Origin: Zanthoxylum bungeanum
Lineage: Eukaryota; Streptophyta; Magnoliopsida; Sapindales; Rutaceae
Assembly: GCA_019454045.1 (NCBI GenBank)
Contig: SKCR01036132.1
Span: forward strand, 42,339 to 106,338
Length of the DNA stretch: 64,000 nucleotides
Direction of reading: 5' to 3'
The notes below the pieces were generated by a model, which was given only the letters and a program-made list of their open reading frames with translations, made no database searches and was not told the origin of the DNA. How positions within the stretch are numbered: position 1 is the first letter of the stretch; each line of letters begins with the position of its first letter. The translations under genes and the position numbers were made by a program. Of the stretch, positions 12,047 to 23,920 are shown piece after piece.

Positions 12047-14394
12047 TGTTAGGATTGGTGCTCTGAGCGCCAATTTCTTATGTATTTCCTTGTAAATACT
12101 CTTGTATATTTATTTTATTAATGAATAAAATAGACAGTTTCTTTAATATAAATTCTTTTATTATATGGTAAAGACGTAAATGACCTTAGAGTGATTGGTT
12201 ATGATACAGTTGCAAAAGCGTCATAACTGACATTGAGTGGTATCATAACAATGTCATTATTTAACTGTTCATGGTCAAGGTTTACAATTACTTGGTCAGT
12301 AAGTAAACATGTTGAGACCGGTACGTGTCGTATATTGGAATGTTGGATTCTAATGATTTCTCAATGAACCATGAGTCTCGGGAGACTCGTATAGACACGT
12401 AGGTGTTTATATCGGATAAATATTGAACGACTCGCCGAAGATTCTTAATAGATGGTACACCAACGTCAATAAGAATCTTCTCGGGTTGAGTGAGCATAGT
12501 GATTCTCCGACTTGAGGTACCACTGTGGATATATGAGGTATCCTCCACACTTTGATGGCAGTCATGTCACCGATCTATTTAGATCAGACCTCCACCTGTT
12601 CGTTGGGTGTGGATTGATCCTCATGATATCCTGTGCGTATCAAGATAGGATCCGTCAGTTCTGTGTACAGAGCATAAGTATCCAATTAGCAATCTGTTAA
12701 AACCAATGGGCCCGTGGTACACTGTAGAAATCAGTTTTAAGTGTTATTTAAGATATTGCTAATAGAATCGTCGATAGGATTATACCTAAAGATATTTGAC
12801 GTTTATATCTATATCTCTGGGATAATTCAGATACCTGTGACGGAATGATTATACGTATGCAGTGACCTCGACCTGTATGGTTCATAGTTTTTATCCGTGT
12901 TCGTCATAATTTACCGGTGGGTAAATTATTGACACGAAATTGGATATCATGACAAATATGCCTGAACCTAGAGAGTCTCACTAATGAGATATACTCGTTG
13001 GAAACTAGGGCAACTTTTATAAATAATACCAATTATTTATAAGTCGTTTAACGGTTAAACGAAGATACATGCTTTTGGCCATTTATTAAATGTCAAATTA
13101 TGATATTTGACATTTATAATTAATATATGTATTTTGATTATTTAATGTAAATATAATACATATATTTTGAGATATTTATATTTAATTATTTATTTATTCA
13201 ATTGTTGAATAATTAAATGAATTAATTATTTAATATCTTTTACTTATAAAGATAAGACATTTGGCCACTTTTAATTGGAAATCTTGGCCAATTTTGATTG
13301 GTTATTTTTGGCATGATTTAATTGGTTAGTTTGTGATAAGTATTGAATTATTTGATAATTTAAGACCACAAATTAATTAAATCTATTTCCAATTAATTTA
13401 AAACAAAAAATTGAAAATGTGGCTATTATAATTTCTTGAAAATTTCGGTCATTACAAGAAAATATATAAAGCCAATTTTATTTTTTGTTTCAACATACTG
13501 GAACCCAAAAAAAAAAAATCAGATTCCAAAGAAAGAAAAGAAGAAGAAAGGAGGAAAAATAAAGAAAAAGTCTTGAATTCAAGCAATTTTAGTAAGTTTT
13601 CTCAACTTTTTCCTTCTTGAAAAATGTTTTTTCTCTACTCTTTCATGGTCATGAATTGATGATTTGGGAACTTGATTGAAGATGAAAGCATGTATATTAA
13701 TTTAGTATGCTTTAAATTGTTTATTAAGCACACTTTTTGCCATTTTGATGGAAAGTTGCCATTCTAGAGTTTAGTAGCCACTCATGGTAAACCTAGAATT
13801 GTTCTTAGTGTATTTCATGATTGTGAGACTCAATTGGTGTTGGAAAATTGAATTAAAATATTGAATTTGATTAATTTGGTGATAATTGATTAATTTGTGA
13901 AATTATTAAATTTGGGTTTCAAACCTTCACCAAAATTGAGGCTTTTCATATATGTGATGAGTTTAGATGTATATATTATGTATATAAAATTTGAGAATTT
14001 TTGGAATTGATTTGGGCATGTTTTGAACATAAAGGACCAAATTGCAAATTCTTGAAAATTGAGGGACCATTCAGTAATTTTGGAAAATTGTTTTCTGAAA
14101 TTGTAAAACTGAAATTTTTATGTATTAGACATAAATAAATCATTTTGGAATTGATTTAGAATCAATTAAAATTGCTTCGGACAATTTTGGGCTAAAATGA
14201 TTAAAATTCCAAGTTTTGGGGCAAATTGATAATTTCTGTAAAATCTGATTTTTGGGTAAAATTTCAGTTATTAAATATTGAGTAATTGAATAAATTAATT
14301 TATTTTCATTACCCGAGAAAAATAATTGAAATCGAAAATTTTGATTTTCCGCAATCCGCTGCGTTTACCCGAATTACCGCCCGAAACCCCAACA
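12047..14394 (+). mobile_element. Solo LTR of a TGTTAGG...CCCCAACA family
   Basis: It begins TGTTAGGATTGGTGCTC and ends CGAAACCCCAACA, with perfect TAATC duplications at 12042-12046 and 14395-14399. Length is 2348 bp with no internal genes, so it is a solo LTR left by LTR-LTR recombination. It shares its start, an internal block around 12290-12550 and its end with the solo LTR at 55316-57497. A TATATAAA-type box near 13470 followed by a purine-rich leader supports plus orientation. It sits inside the long solo LTR at 6403-16119 and is younger than that host. Confidence 0.92.
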
Positions 14395-16124
14395 TAATCT
14401 ACTCATACTTGTCTACATAACTTCACTCATACTTGATCATACTCACTTACTCTTATCCTTACTCATACTTCCATATCATCTAGTATTCCTACAACATTTT
14501 TACTCACATAACATGCTACTCGTTATTCGAAATCGACACTTTCTTTTCTTTCTTTTTTTATCATCACCACAAAGTCTTTAAAGCATTTACATATCGACTC
14601 CACTTCCTTTAGTTAACAAATACAACAAGTTTGTAAATATCACAATAATCCATTCTACTTTATAATAACATACAACATGCTCATATGCACAATCGTCACC
14701 CATCCGCGAATCATTACATGCCCATATACATTAACCCTCATCAATTTATTATCAAAACATGCAAATTATTTCCGCAAACATGTAACAAATTTGATCAAAC
14801 CATTAAACAAGAATTTACAAATTTTAGCCATGTTTCCAATAGTGCTACAACCTGAACATCTCTCGGTTTCTTTGCCATTTCAGAAGCAATTTAAGTCCAA
14901 TTGAAAAACCACTTTACAAGAATTTATTTAACACATAAATGAACAAAACTCATACTTCCCACTTAGCCTAATTCATCTCCTAAAGTCCTCATATTAATTG
15001 ATTTACAGAGAGCTGTATGCATAAATTCAAACCAAAACCAGCTCCAATCATTACCCCATATATTTTCCAATACTCACTATTTCACAAAACCATTTTACAG
15101 CCATATATATAAGACATAAAGTGACAAGTTTCATGTTTCATACTTTTGCTAATTCCTCTTCCAAGGCCACGAAAATCAGAGTACAAACCAAACCAACTGT
15201 TTTAACAAAATTGTCCAATTTACTACTTTTGCATTTTCCATTCCAATCAAACCGAACATATACTAATTTATTCAAACACATCAATCACCGTTAATTCATA
15301 ACCAATCTAAACAAAATCATCAACATTCTATCATCATCATTTTCAACCCTAAGCAAAATTTGGGGGAATTTTATGAACTCAATAGAATTGAAGTGAGACG
15401 CATGCCTATATATCACAAAACATACAAATATTCAACTTATTTCACTCAATCATATCACTTTCACAAATCTCTCCCTAGGGTCCTTTCCAATTCGAATTTG
15501 GGGGAGAGTATCTAATACCTCAAATCTGAAAATTAAAGGAAGAGCAAGACTTAGATGACTTACATGCTTGATTGAACACTTGATTCCTTCCATTTTGCAT
15601 GAGAAATTGATGGAAACATGAAGAAAATATGAAGATGGCGTGAAAGAGAGAAGCAAATTCGAAATTTGGGGCTGGATGAAAGAGAAGTGAATAGTGTCTT
15701 ATTTTTACTTGGGGACAGATTTTTACTTTGTTGGTGACTGGCTTTTGTTGTGCCGAGTGTCACTTTCTTATTTGTTCTCGTATTTGTGCAGTGACAGCCA
15801 CTTTGCATATAGTTTTGACCTATTTTCGATCGGATTTTGGGAACATATTTAACATGAAAGATATGTGTCTATGTCTTCCCTTCGAAATGATATATTACTC
15901 GTCAAAATTGGAGTTAAAACGAAGAAGTTATGGATATTTTACTAACAGCTGTTCAAAACGAAAAATTAACGGAAAAGCGTCAAACCTTGAAAATTTATCC
16001 CGAGTCTCCGCTCGGGATTTCTAAGTCATGAAAATCATTTTCATACCCTAAAATGAATATTAACATGCTTCGCATAATTTTTTCTGTGCTGGGCAGGTTA
16101 CGGATGACCGGGATATTACAGGTG

Positions 16125-17387
16125 GGCTACACTCACAAGATAAATCCCTAAACTATTTAGAGATTATAAATCACACTCAATTTTTATTTTTAATTTCTTC
16201 TTCTTCTTGCTTTTGTTTTCTCTCAACTCTTGAAAGGATTTGGAGAAGATGAAGATGGAGGCTAGGGTTTCAAAAATGATTTTTTTTTCAAAAAAAAAAC
16301 ATATTTCCTTTTTATATTTAGGTTAATTTGTTTCCAAAACAAAATAAACCTTTCCATTTCTTCTCCTCCAAGAATCGGCAATGGCATCATCAAATTAGGA
16401 ATAAATCTCATTTATTTGTATTAATTTTGTAACAACAAAATAACTTTCCATAAAGCCAAAAGTTTTACAAAATTAAAAGGATTAATGCCATAATGTATTT
16501 GTAACTTCCAAAATTAAATCAAGTGTTTCCAAAACCCTTTAATTGGAAATTACAACTTTAGCCTAATTAAATCATATCGAATATAATTTTATTAATTCAT
16601 TTAATAATTATCATATAATTATTAAAACCATATATTAACTTTGAATATATAGTTCCAAGTGTGACAAATAATATTATTAATCATATTAATAATATTTATA
16701 CCTTTGTGAGTATATAATCGGACTATCCAATTATACTAAATCCACTATAGTAAATCGAGCTAGCACGAGGACCAAATGGACCTACGATTCCGAGATCCAA
16801 TAATCTCGAAATAATAATTAAGTTCTTAATTAAATATTTCCAATTATTAACTCTGGGTTATTCCACTAAAAACCCGAAGATGTACTCTCGTTGCCGCAGA
16901 TGATATATTAACCAGAACCAAGTCGGTGTTCATCGATATAATCATTACATATGAATTGACCCTTCACGAGTATCTCATAATTAGAGTCGGGTCATAATAT
17001 CTGTTATACCCCTCTAATTATTTTTAACTTAAGTACCATTGATTCTCTAATGAACGATTTATTCATAACGATTATGAATTTTAATCTTTCTATTCGTAAT
17101 AGAAAGACTAGAGCACTCTAACCGTTCAAGTACTGAATCAACCTTTAAGAAAGATACTCATCTACTTCTCGCAAGGAGTGAACTACATATCTATGTAAAA
17201 CGAACCCAACTACACAACAGACCATGCCCCCAAAGTACGTAGCTATTGGTCGGGACTGCTACACAAACCTCACCTTTGTAAATCAAATGACATAGCCTGC
17301 CATGCATGAGTTCGTAGTACACTAAGGATTAAGATCAATCCATATATGACCATCTAGTAGATCGAAATGACATTATTTGTTTAATAC
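16125..17387 (-). mobile_element. R/U5-side part of a copia-type LTR of foreign type
   Basis: Non-coding, AT-rich, with typical LTR phrases (CGAGATCCAATAATCTCG, GAACGATTTATTC). It is continuous with 5852-6402 once the solo LTR at 6403-16119 is removed. At about 17388 it joins, in register, sequence matching the U3/R part of the C1/C2 LTRs. It does not match the corresponding part of the C1 partner LTR at 37880-39100, so the 3' LTR of C1 is a chimera. Confidence 0.5.
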
Positions 17388-18171
17388 ATGGTAGGCCTGA
17401 GGTTGAAATTGTGTATGCCCCGTGCGAAGCATATATCGGATCACTAGCAACTAGTCTATTTAATCGGATAATCATGACCTTGTCATATTATCCTGATAGT
17501 TGCAACATATTAGAGTACCAGTTCTGTATTCTACGTGATCATCATCTCCATATGACTGAAGTGACACTTCCATCTTGACATCACACCCAATACACTACGA
17601 TTCTCAATAAACCCAGAAGAGTCGTACATAGAATTTGTTAAAGCCCCGGAGGACAAAAACCAAAGCGTACTGATTGTCGCAAGTCTTAGCGATGGAAGTC
17701 TCAGGTTAAGAGCAAATACATCTACCGTGATTCGGATTCCCATAGACACATAGTCATACTACTAATGGGATTCCGAGGGGTCTATCCAGAGCGAAGCTGT
17801 TTCCGTACCATCGACAAACACAACCTCCTATCACACTTGCATAAGTATCCAATACTTAAATATATGAGAACTATGTCGTTAAGCTTCTATAACAAGCACA
17901 AGTGCAATACTAGTCTATTCCGTATTATCGATGTCCAGTCTCGATAATACTACGACTAGGGATATTTAATGATTAAACCGTTCCTGGATTGATAGTGTCT
18001 CATATCTTATTAATCCAGAACTAATCATAAGGACTTTTATCATTTACATATGTTCAAGTAATCTAATTACAAAATGATAAAATAATAATTTCCTTTGTCA
18101 CATAGTTAATTTGTACAAAAACCACAATGTCTTTTACAAATAGTGATGCTATGGGTCATAATTGTCCAACA
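17388..18171 (-). mobile_element. C1 3' LTR, surviving U3-side part
   Basis: Read on the minus strand it starts TGTTGGACAATTATGACCC at 18171. It shares variants with the C1 5' LTR (for example ACCGTTC.TGGATTGATA near 17985 and 52415, and ATATGTTCAAGTAATC) that differ from C2. It is therefore the true partner of that LTR on this side. Similarity to the LTR family stops at about 17388. Confidence 0.8.
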
Positions 18172-19760
18172 GTCTCCCACTTGGCCTATAGCCAATCACT
18201 CAAGTATCTAACGCTTGAACTATGTACATGTCGCTCAAACTTTTGTTAAGAAATAGCTTTCGTCAGCGGATTTGCAATATTATCATCTAATGTGACCTTC
18301 TCGATCTTCACATCGCCACGTTGTATGATCTCACGAATCAGATGGAAACGTCGAAGTATATGCTTGGATCATTGATGAGATCGCGGTTCCTTAGCCTGCG
18401 CTATAACCCCGTTATTGTCACAATACAAAGGAACGAGATCAGATGCTAACGGAACTACTACAAATCTAATTAGGAATTTACCGATCCAAACTGCCTCTTT
18501 TGCTACTTCAGCTGCAGCGATATATTCTGATTCTGTTGTTGAATTGGCAATAGTCTCTTGATTGGAAGATCTTCAGCTCACTGCTCCGTTGTTCAAACAA
18601 AATATGTACCTAAATTGCGACTTACAGTCGCCTTTATCGGTTTGGAAACTTGCATCGGTAAACCTAGTTACCTCAAGTTCTTTATCTCCATAGACTAAGA
18701 AAACATCCTTAGTTCGTCTAAGATACTTAAGGATGTTCTTAACCGCAACCCAGTGACCATCTCCTAGATCAGCCTGATAGCGACTACACATACTTAAAGC
18801 ATACGAGACATCAGGTCTCATACATATCATGGCATACATGATCGATCCGATTGTAGAAGCGAACGATATCCGACTCATTGCTTCTCTCAATTCTTTAGTT
18901 TTAGGACACATGTCCTTAGATAGAGAGACGCCATATGACACTGGAAGCAATCCCCTCTTAGACTGATCCATGTTGAATCTCTTCAACACTTTGTCAATGT
19001 ATGTGCTCTAAGAGAGTCCAAGTAGCTTTCTAGACCTATCCCGGTAGATCCTTATTCCTAGAATAAAAGCTGCTTCTCCCAGATCTTTCATGGAGAATTT
19101 TAAAGAAAGCCAAGCTTTCACCAATTGTAGCATGGGAATGTCATTGCCAATAAGCAATACATCATTAACGTAAAGGATAATGAATGTTAGTGCGCTCCCA
19201 CTAACCTTCTTATATACACAATGATCATCTTCATTTTGAATGAAATCATATTCCTTTATGATCTCATCAAAAAGTTAGTTCCAAGAATGCAATGCTTGCT
19301 TCAATCCATAAATGGATCGATTTAACTTGCAAACCTTGTTTACATGTTTTAGCACGACAAAACCGTAAGGCTGTTGCATATAAACATCCTCCAAAAGGTT
19401 TCCATTAAGGAAAATGGTTTTGACATCCATCTGCCATATTTCATAATTGAAATATGCAGCAACAGCAAGCATAATCCGAATGGATTTAATCATGGAAACA
19501 TGTGAAAAAGTTTCATCGTAATCGACACCATATCGTTGACGATATCTATTCGGTACAAGCCTAGCTTTGTATGTTTGTATGTTGCCACCCATGTCCATTT
19601 TCTTCTTGAAGACCCATTTACAACCAATAGGCTTTACACCTTCTGGTGTATCAACCAGTTTCCAAACTTAGTTGGTATACATGGAATCTATTTCGGACTT
19701 CATGGCCTCTTGCCAAAAAGCGGAGTCGATACTTTGTATTGCTTCCTCATACGTAGCCGG
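18172..19760 (-). pseudogene. C1 polyprotein, reverse transcriptase and RNase H part
   Basis: On the minus strand the order is RT N-terminus (IQTYKARLVPNRYRQRYGVD, QMDVKTIFLNGNLLEDVYMQ, NRSIYGLKQALHSWN; 19598-19275), then the catalytic box LYVNDVLLIG (about 19174-19145). Next come the RT connection (MLKRFNMDQSKRGLLPVSYG, IGSIMYAMICMRPDVSYALS; 18989-18573) and RNase H (LYCDNNGVIAQAKEPRSH; about 18450-18380). The catalytic YVDD is YVND and several stops break the frame, so it is inactive. A polypurine tract (minus-strand CCAAGTGGGAGAC, 18172-18184) lies next to the 3' LTR. The frame is cut at 19760 by C2 and resumes at 29451. Confidence 0.85.
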
Positions 19761-21711
19761 TGTTGGTCTCTAAGATCATCCCAATAAAATTTAAAACATG
19801 AAATAATGTGAATACAAAAGAAAAGTATAGCGGAATAATACTTACAAAGATCAGTAGAGAGGATGTGTAGAGAACAAAAATCTTTGCTCCTTAGAAAATC
19901 TTCAAGCTTTCCTTATGTAGGAATGAAGTTGATGAGCTCCAAGCCTGAGAAGGATTCCAAACTCAAAGGGTGGTTTCCCTATCACCTTTGTATGATTCCC
20001 TTTAAATACTAGCTTATGAAAAATTGCTACAAAATTTCATTTTCCTTCTTGTAACTCTCGGCCAAGCAAAGAGGAAGAAGAAAGAGTGATTTGGGCGGGA
20101 ATGGTGGAGAGAAGAAAGAGAGGAATGACTTGTATTTTGTTTCAAAAAAAATAATTACTAAGTCAAATACCAAAAGTTGTAAATGGTTTATTCAAAACCA
20201 AAAACAAAAAAAAATGTTGAGAGCCAAAATTGCAATTAATGCTCTAAACCACCTCCATTACCAAAAGTGACTTGTGTCACATCACTCAAAGTTGATGTGA
20301 TTTCCATAATAAAAGGTGACTAATGATGTGACTTATGGGCCCCACTTTAATTTAAAATCTGAGTGGGCCCGTAAACACATCCTGGGCTCGGGTTCGTTAA
20401 TTCCAAATTAACGAATTTTCCGTTGCGATGTAATTAAATCCAATTTAATTAAACAATAGTGCCTCGCAAAATTATTACGAAAGTCGCTCGCGAATTAACT
20501 CTAAATTAATTCATTCGCTCGAATTAAAATCCAATTTTAATTTCGCGTCGAAATCTAATTTCATTTAATATATCGAATATATTATTTTATCGATTAATTC
20601 CAAATCAATCGTTCTCTCTCTTCTAATAGAATTTTATCCCAGATAAATTCTCGCCGTAATTAATCCCAGATTAATTTTTCTCGAGTCATACGTCATCGGT
20701 GAATCTTCGGAAAGCGACCCATGAGATCCTTAGATATATTGGCAGTAAATCTGGTCGTCGGACTATCCTAACTCATGCGTACCTTGTACCATATTTTACC
20801 GATTTACGAGACATGGTTGGCTTCTAGCAAAGCGCCGTGCCTACCCAATTCTATAGAAATATTCTTTATGGAATATATAATCTATAACAGGCGTAATATA
20901 CATAGTATTGCGATCCAGTATCTGATGTCACATGCAAGGCATGTGGCTGGAATAGTGTCTGCCCCGTACGAAGCATATATCAGATCACAAACAACTAGTC
21001 TCTATAATCGGATAATCATGACCTTTGTCATATTATCCCAATAGTTGCAACATAATACAGAACCGATTTTATATCCATGTGTGATCATCATCTCCATATG
21101 ACTGAAGTGATACTTCCGTCTTGACATCACACCCAATACACTATGATTCTCAATAAATCCAGAAGAGGCATACACAGAACCTGTTAATGTCCCGGACGAC
21201 CAAAACCAAAGCGTATTGATGGTCGCAAGTACTAGCGATGCAAGTCTCAGGTTAAAACCAAATACACCTACCCTGAACGGATTCTCATAGACACATAGCC
21301 ATACTACCAATGGGATTCTGCGGGGTCTATCCAGAGCGAAGCTGTTTCCGTACCATCGGTAAACACAACCTCCTATCACACTTGCATAAGTATCCAATAC
21401 TTAATATATGAGAACTATGTTGTTACGCTTCCATAACACGCAGAAGTGCAATACTAGTCTATTCTGCATTATCGATGTCCAGTCTCGGTAATACTATGAC
21501 TATGGATATTTAATGATTAAACCTTTATGGATTGATATCGTCTCATATCTTATAATCCGGAACTAATCATAAGGACTGTTATCATTTATATATACAAGTA
21601 ATCTAATTACAAAAATGATAAAATGCAATTTCCATTGTCACATAGTTAATTTGTACAAAAACCACAATGTCTTTTACAAATAGTGACGCTATGAGTTATA
21701 ATTGTCCAACA
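19761..21711 (-). mobile_element. C2 3' LTR
   Basis: 1951 bp, beginning TGTTGGTCTCTAAG and ending GTCCAACA on the plus strand. It is closely similar to the partner at 27534-29445. It keeps a segment of about 50 bp (near 20918-20972) that the 5' LTR lacks. Confidence 0.93.
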
Positions 21712-22993
21712 ATCTCCCACTTGGCCTATAGCTAGTCACTCAAGCATCTAAAACCTGAACTATGTACATGTCGCTCAAACTTTTGATGAGGAATAGCTTT
21801 CGTTAGTGGATCTGCAATGTTTTCCTCTGATGCGACCTTCTCGATCTTCACATCGCCACGATGTATGATCTCACGAATCAGATGGAAACGTCGAAGAACA
21901 TGCATGGATCGTTTATGAGACCGCGGTTCCTTAGCCTGCGCTATAGCCCCGTTATTGTCACAATACAATGGAACGGGCTCAGCTGCTAACGGAATTACTC
22001 CTAATCCAATTAGGAATTTACGGATCCAAACTGCCTCTATTGCTGCTTCAGCTGTAGCAATATACTCCGCTTCTGTTGTTGAATCAGCAACAGTCTCTTA
22101 CTTGGAAGATTTCCAACTTACAGCTCCGTTGTTCAAACAAAATATGTCCCCAGATTGCGACTTACAATCGTCTTTATCAGTTTGGAAACTTGCATCGGTA
22201 AACCCAGTTACCTCAAGTTCTCCATCTCCATAGATTAAGAAAGCATCCTTAGTTCGTCTACGATACTTAAGGATATTCTTAACCGCATCCAGTGACCTTC
22301 ACCTGGATCGGCCTGATAACGACTACACATGCTCAAAGCATGGGAGAAATCATGTCGCGTACATATCATGGCATACATGATCGATCCGATAACCGAAGCG
22401 AACGGGATCCGACTTATATTGTCTCTCTCATCTTGAGTTTTAGGACACATGTTCGTAGATAGAGTGACGCCATATGACACTTGCAACAGTCCCCTCTTAG
22501 ATTGTTCCATGTTGAATCTCTTCAACACTTTGTCAATGTAGGTGCTCTGGGAGAGTCCAAGCAACTTTCTAGATCTATCCCGGTAGATCTTTATTCCAAG
22601 AATAAAGGCTGCTTCTCCCAGATCCTTAATGGAGAATTTTAATGAAAGCCAAACTTTCACCGATTGTAGCATGGGAATGTCATTGCCAATAAACAATAGG
22701 TGAAAATATTTTGTCGTAATCGACATCGTGTCGTTGACGATACCCTTTCGCTACAAGCCTAGCTTTGTACGTTTGTATGTTGCCATCAATGTCGGTCTTC
22801 TTTTTGAAGACCCATTTGCAACCAATAGGCTTTATGCCTTCTGGTGCATCAACTAGTGTCCAAACTTGGTTGGTGTACATGGAATCCATTTCGGATTTCA
22901 TGGCATATTTCAATAAACCAGAGTCGATACCTTGTATCGCTTCCTCATATGTAGCTGGTCGTCTTCCTCAATAAGATTAATATCTACATGAGG
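21712..22993 (-). pseudogene. C2 reverse transcriptase and RNase H, catalytic core deleted
   Basis: The RT start is clear (KSEMDSMYTNQVWTLVDAPE, KPIGCKWVFKKKTDIDGNIQ; 22913-22730). The sequence then jumps to LLFIGNDIPMLQSVKVWLSL (22700-22650). About 350 bp present in C1 (19150-19520) is missing, including the whole YVDD region and the QMDVK / SIYGLKQ blocks. The jump also changes frame. The connection domain (KVLKRFNMEQSKRGLLQVSY, IGSIMYAMICTRHDFSHALS; 22560-22310) and RNase H (MYCDNNGAIAQAKEPRSHKR, then ENIADPLTKA; 21968-21735) remain. This element could only have moved with enzymes from elsewhere, unless the deletion occurred after insertion. Confidence 0.9.
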
Positions 22994-23914
22994 TCAGATC
23001 GGAAACCCATACCTCTCAGGTTGTTTTCTGACTCTCTCCGACCTACGCGGTTCTTGTGTATTCGAAGATTGTGGTACAGTCTTATCCCTGATGAACTGTT
23101 CATGTTCCGTTAAGGATTCTGTGCCAGGAACAATATCACTCTGATTTTCATCAAGTTCTACTTTCCTCCCACTAACCACTGTATTTAGGAATTCCTTCTC
23201 AAGGAAAAACGCATGTAGAGAAACAAATACTTTGTTCTCTTGTGGGTGATAGAAGTAATATCCTTTGGTTTCCGTAGGATATCCTACAAATAGACATTTA
23301 TCCGATTTGGGTTCAAGTTTGGTACCTTCCAAACGTTTGATGTATGCCCAGCAACCCCAAATCTTCAGGAATAAGAAACCTGGTTTCTTTCATGTCCATA
23401 TTTCATACGGATTCTGTTGAACAGAATTTGACGGAACCTTATTCAAAATAAGAATTGCACTACTCAATGCATATCCCCAGAAGGAAATAGGTAGCTCTAT
23501 GTGACTCATCATCGACCTTATCATGTCCAACAAAGTTCGGTTTCTCCGTTCGGACACACCGTTTAATTGCGGTGTTCCGGGAGGAGTCCACTGTGAAAGA
23601 ATACCATATTCTTTCAAGTAATCAAGAAACTCATTACTTAAGTATTCGCCACCACGGTCCGACCGTAATGTCTTAATACTTTTACCGGTCAATTTTTCTA
23701 CTTCGTGTCGAAATTCTTTGAATTTCTCAAAGGTTTTCGACTTGTGTCTCATAAGATACACATACCCATAACGCGATGCATCATCTGTAAAGGTTACAAA
23801 ATATTCATATCCACCTCTAGCTTGGCTAGACATGGGCCCACAAACGTCATGATGAACAAGGGCTAACAGTTTGGTGGCACGTGCACCCTTTCCGCTAAAA
23901 GGTGTTTTAGGCAT
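22994..23914 (-). pseudogene. C2 integrase
   Basis: The core frame 23914-23390 has LVHHDVCGPMSS, a central LRSDRGGEY and GVSERRNRTLLD, which supply the D, D and E of the catalytic triad. WGYALSSAILILNKVPS closes the core. The frame 23332-22994 carries the C-terminal region (KCLFVGYPTETKGYYFYHPQ and a basic EPRRSERVRKQPERYG near the junction with RT). A stop or shift lies between 23390 and 23332. The enzyme would have joined cDNA to chromosomal DNA in the nucleus. The core looks well kept compared with RT. Confidence 0.88.
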
Positions 23915-23920
23915 TTTGCC

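Larger units (their letters stand above)
6403..16119 (-). mobile_element. Long solo LTR (probably Ty3/gypsy), split by two insertions
   Basis: The ends are TGTAACATCCC at 6403 and GGGATATTACA ending at 16119, so the termini are short inverted repeats. The flanks are GGTGG at 6398-6402 and GGTGG at 16120-16124, a perfect 5-bp TSD. Host LTR sequence occupies 6403-8405, 11987-12046 and 14400-16119, about 3.8 kb once the hAT element and a solo LTR are removed. TGTAA(Y)ATCCC ends and this length fit large plant gypsy LTRs, but no internal coding region remains to prove the lineage. Orientation is uncertain; leader-like sequence near 15400-15700 favours minus. Short open frames here (for example around 7244-8271) look like chance frames in low-complexity DNA. 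Confidence 0.75.

Noticed and set aside
17765..17947. A roughly 60-codon open frame recurring at 17765, 29043, 52203 and 60342 with similar translation
   Set aside because: It recurs because it lies in homologous LTRs of the C1/C2 family. It changes freely between copies, has no known domain and sits in non-coding LTR sequence.
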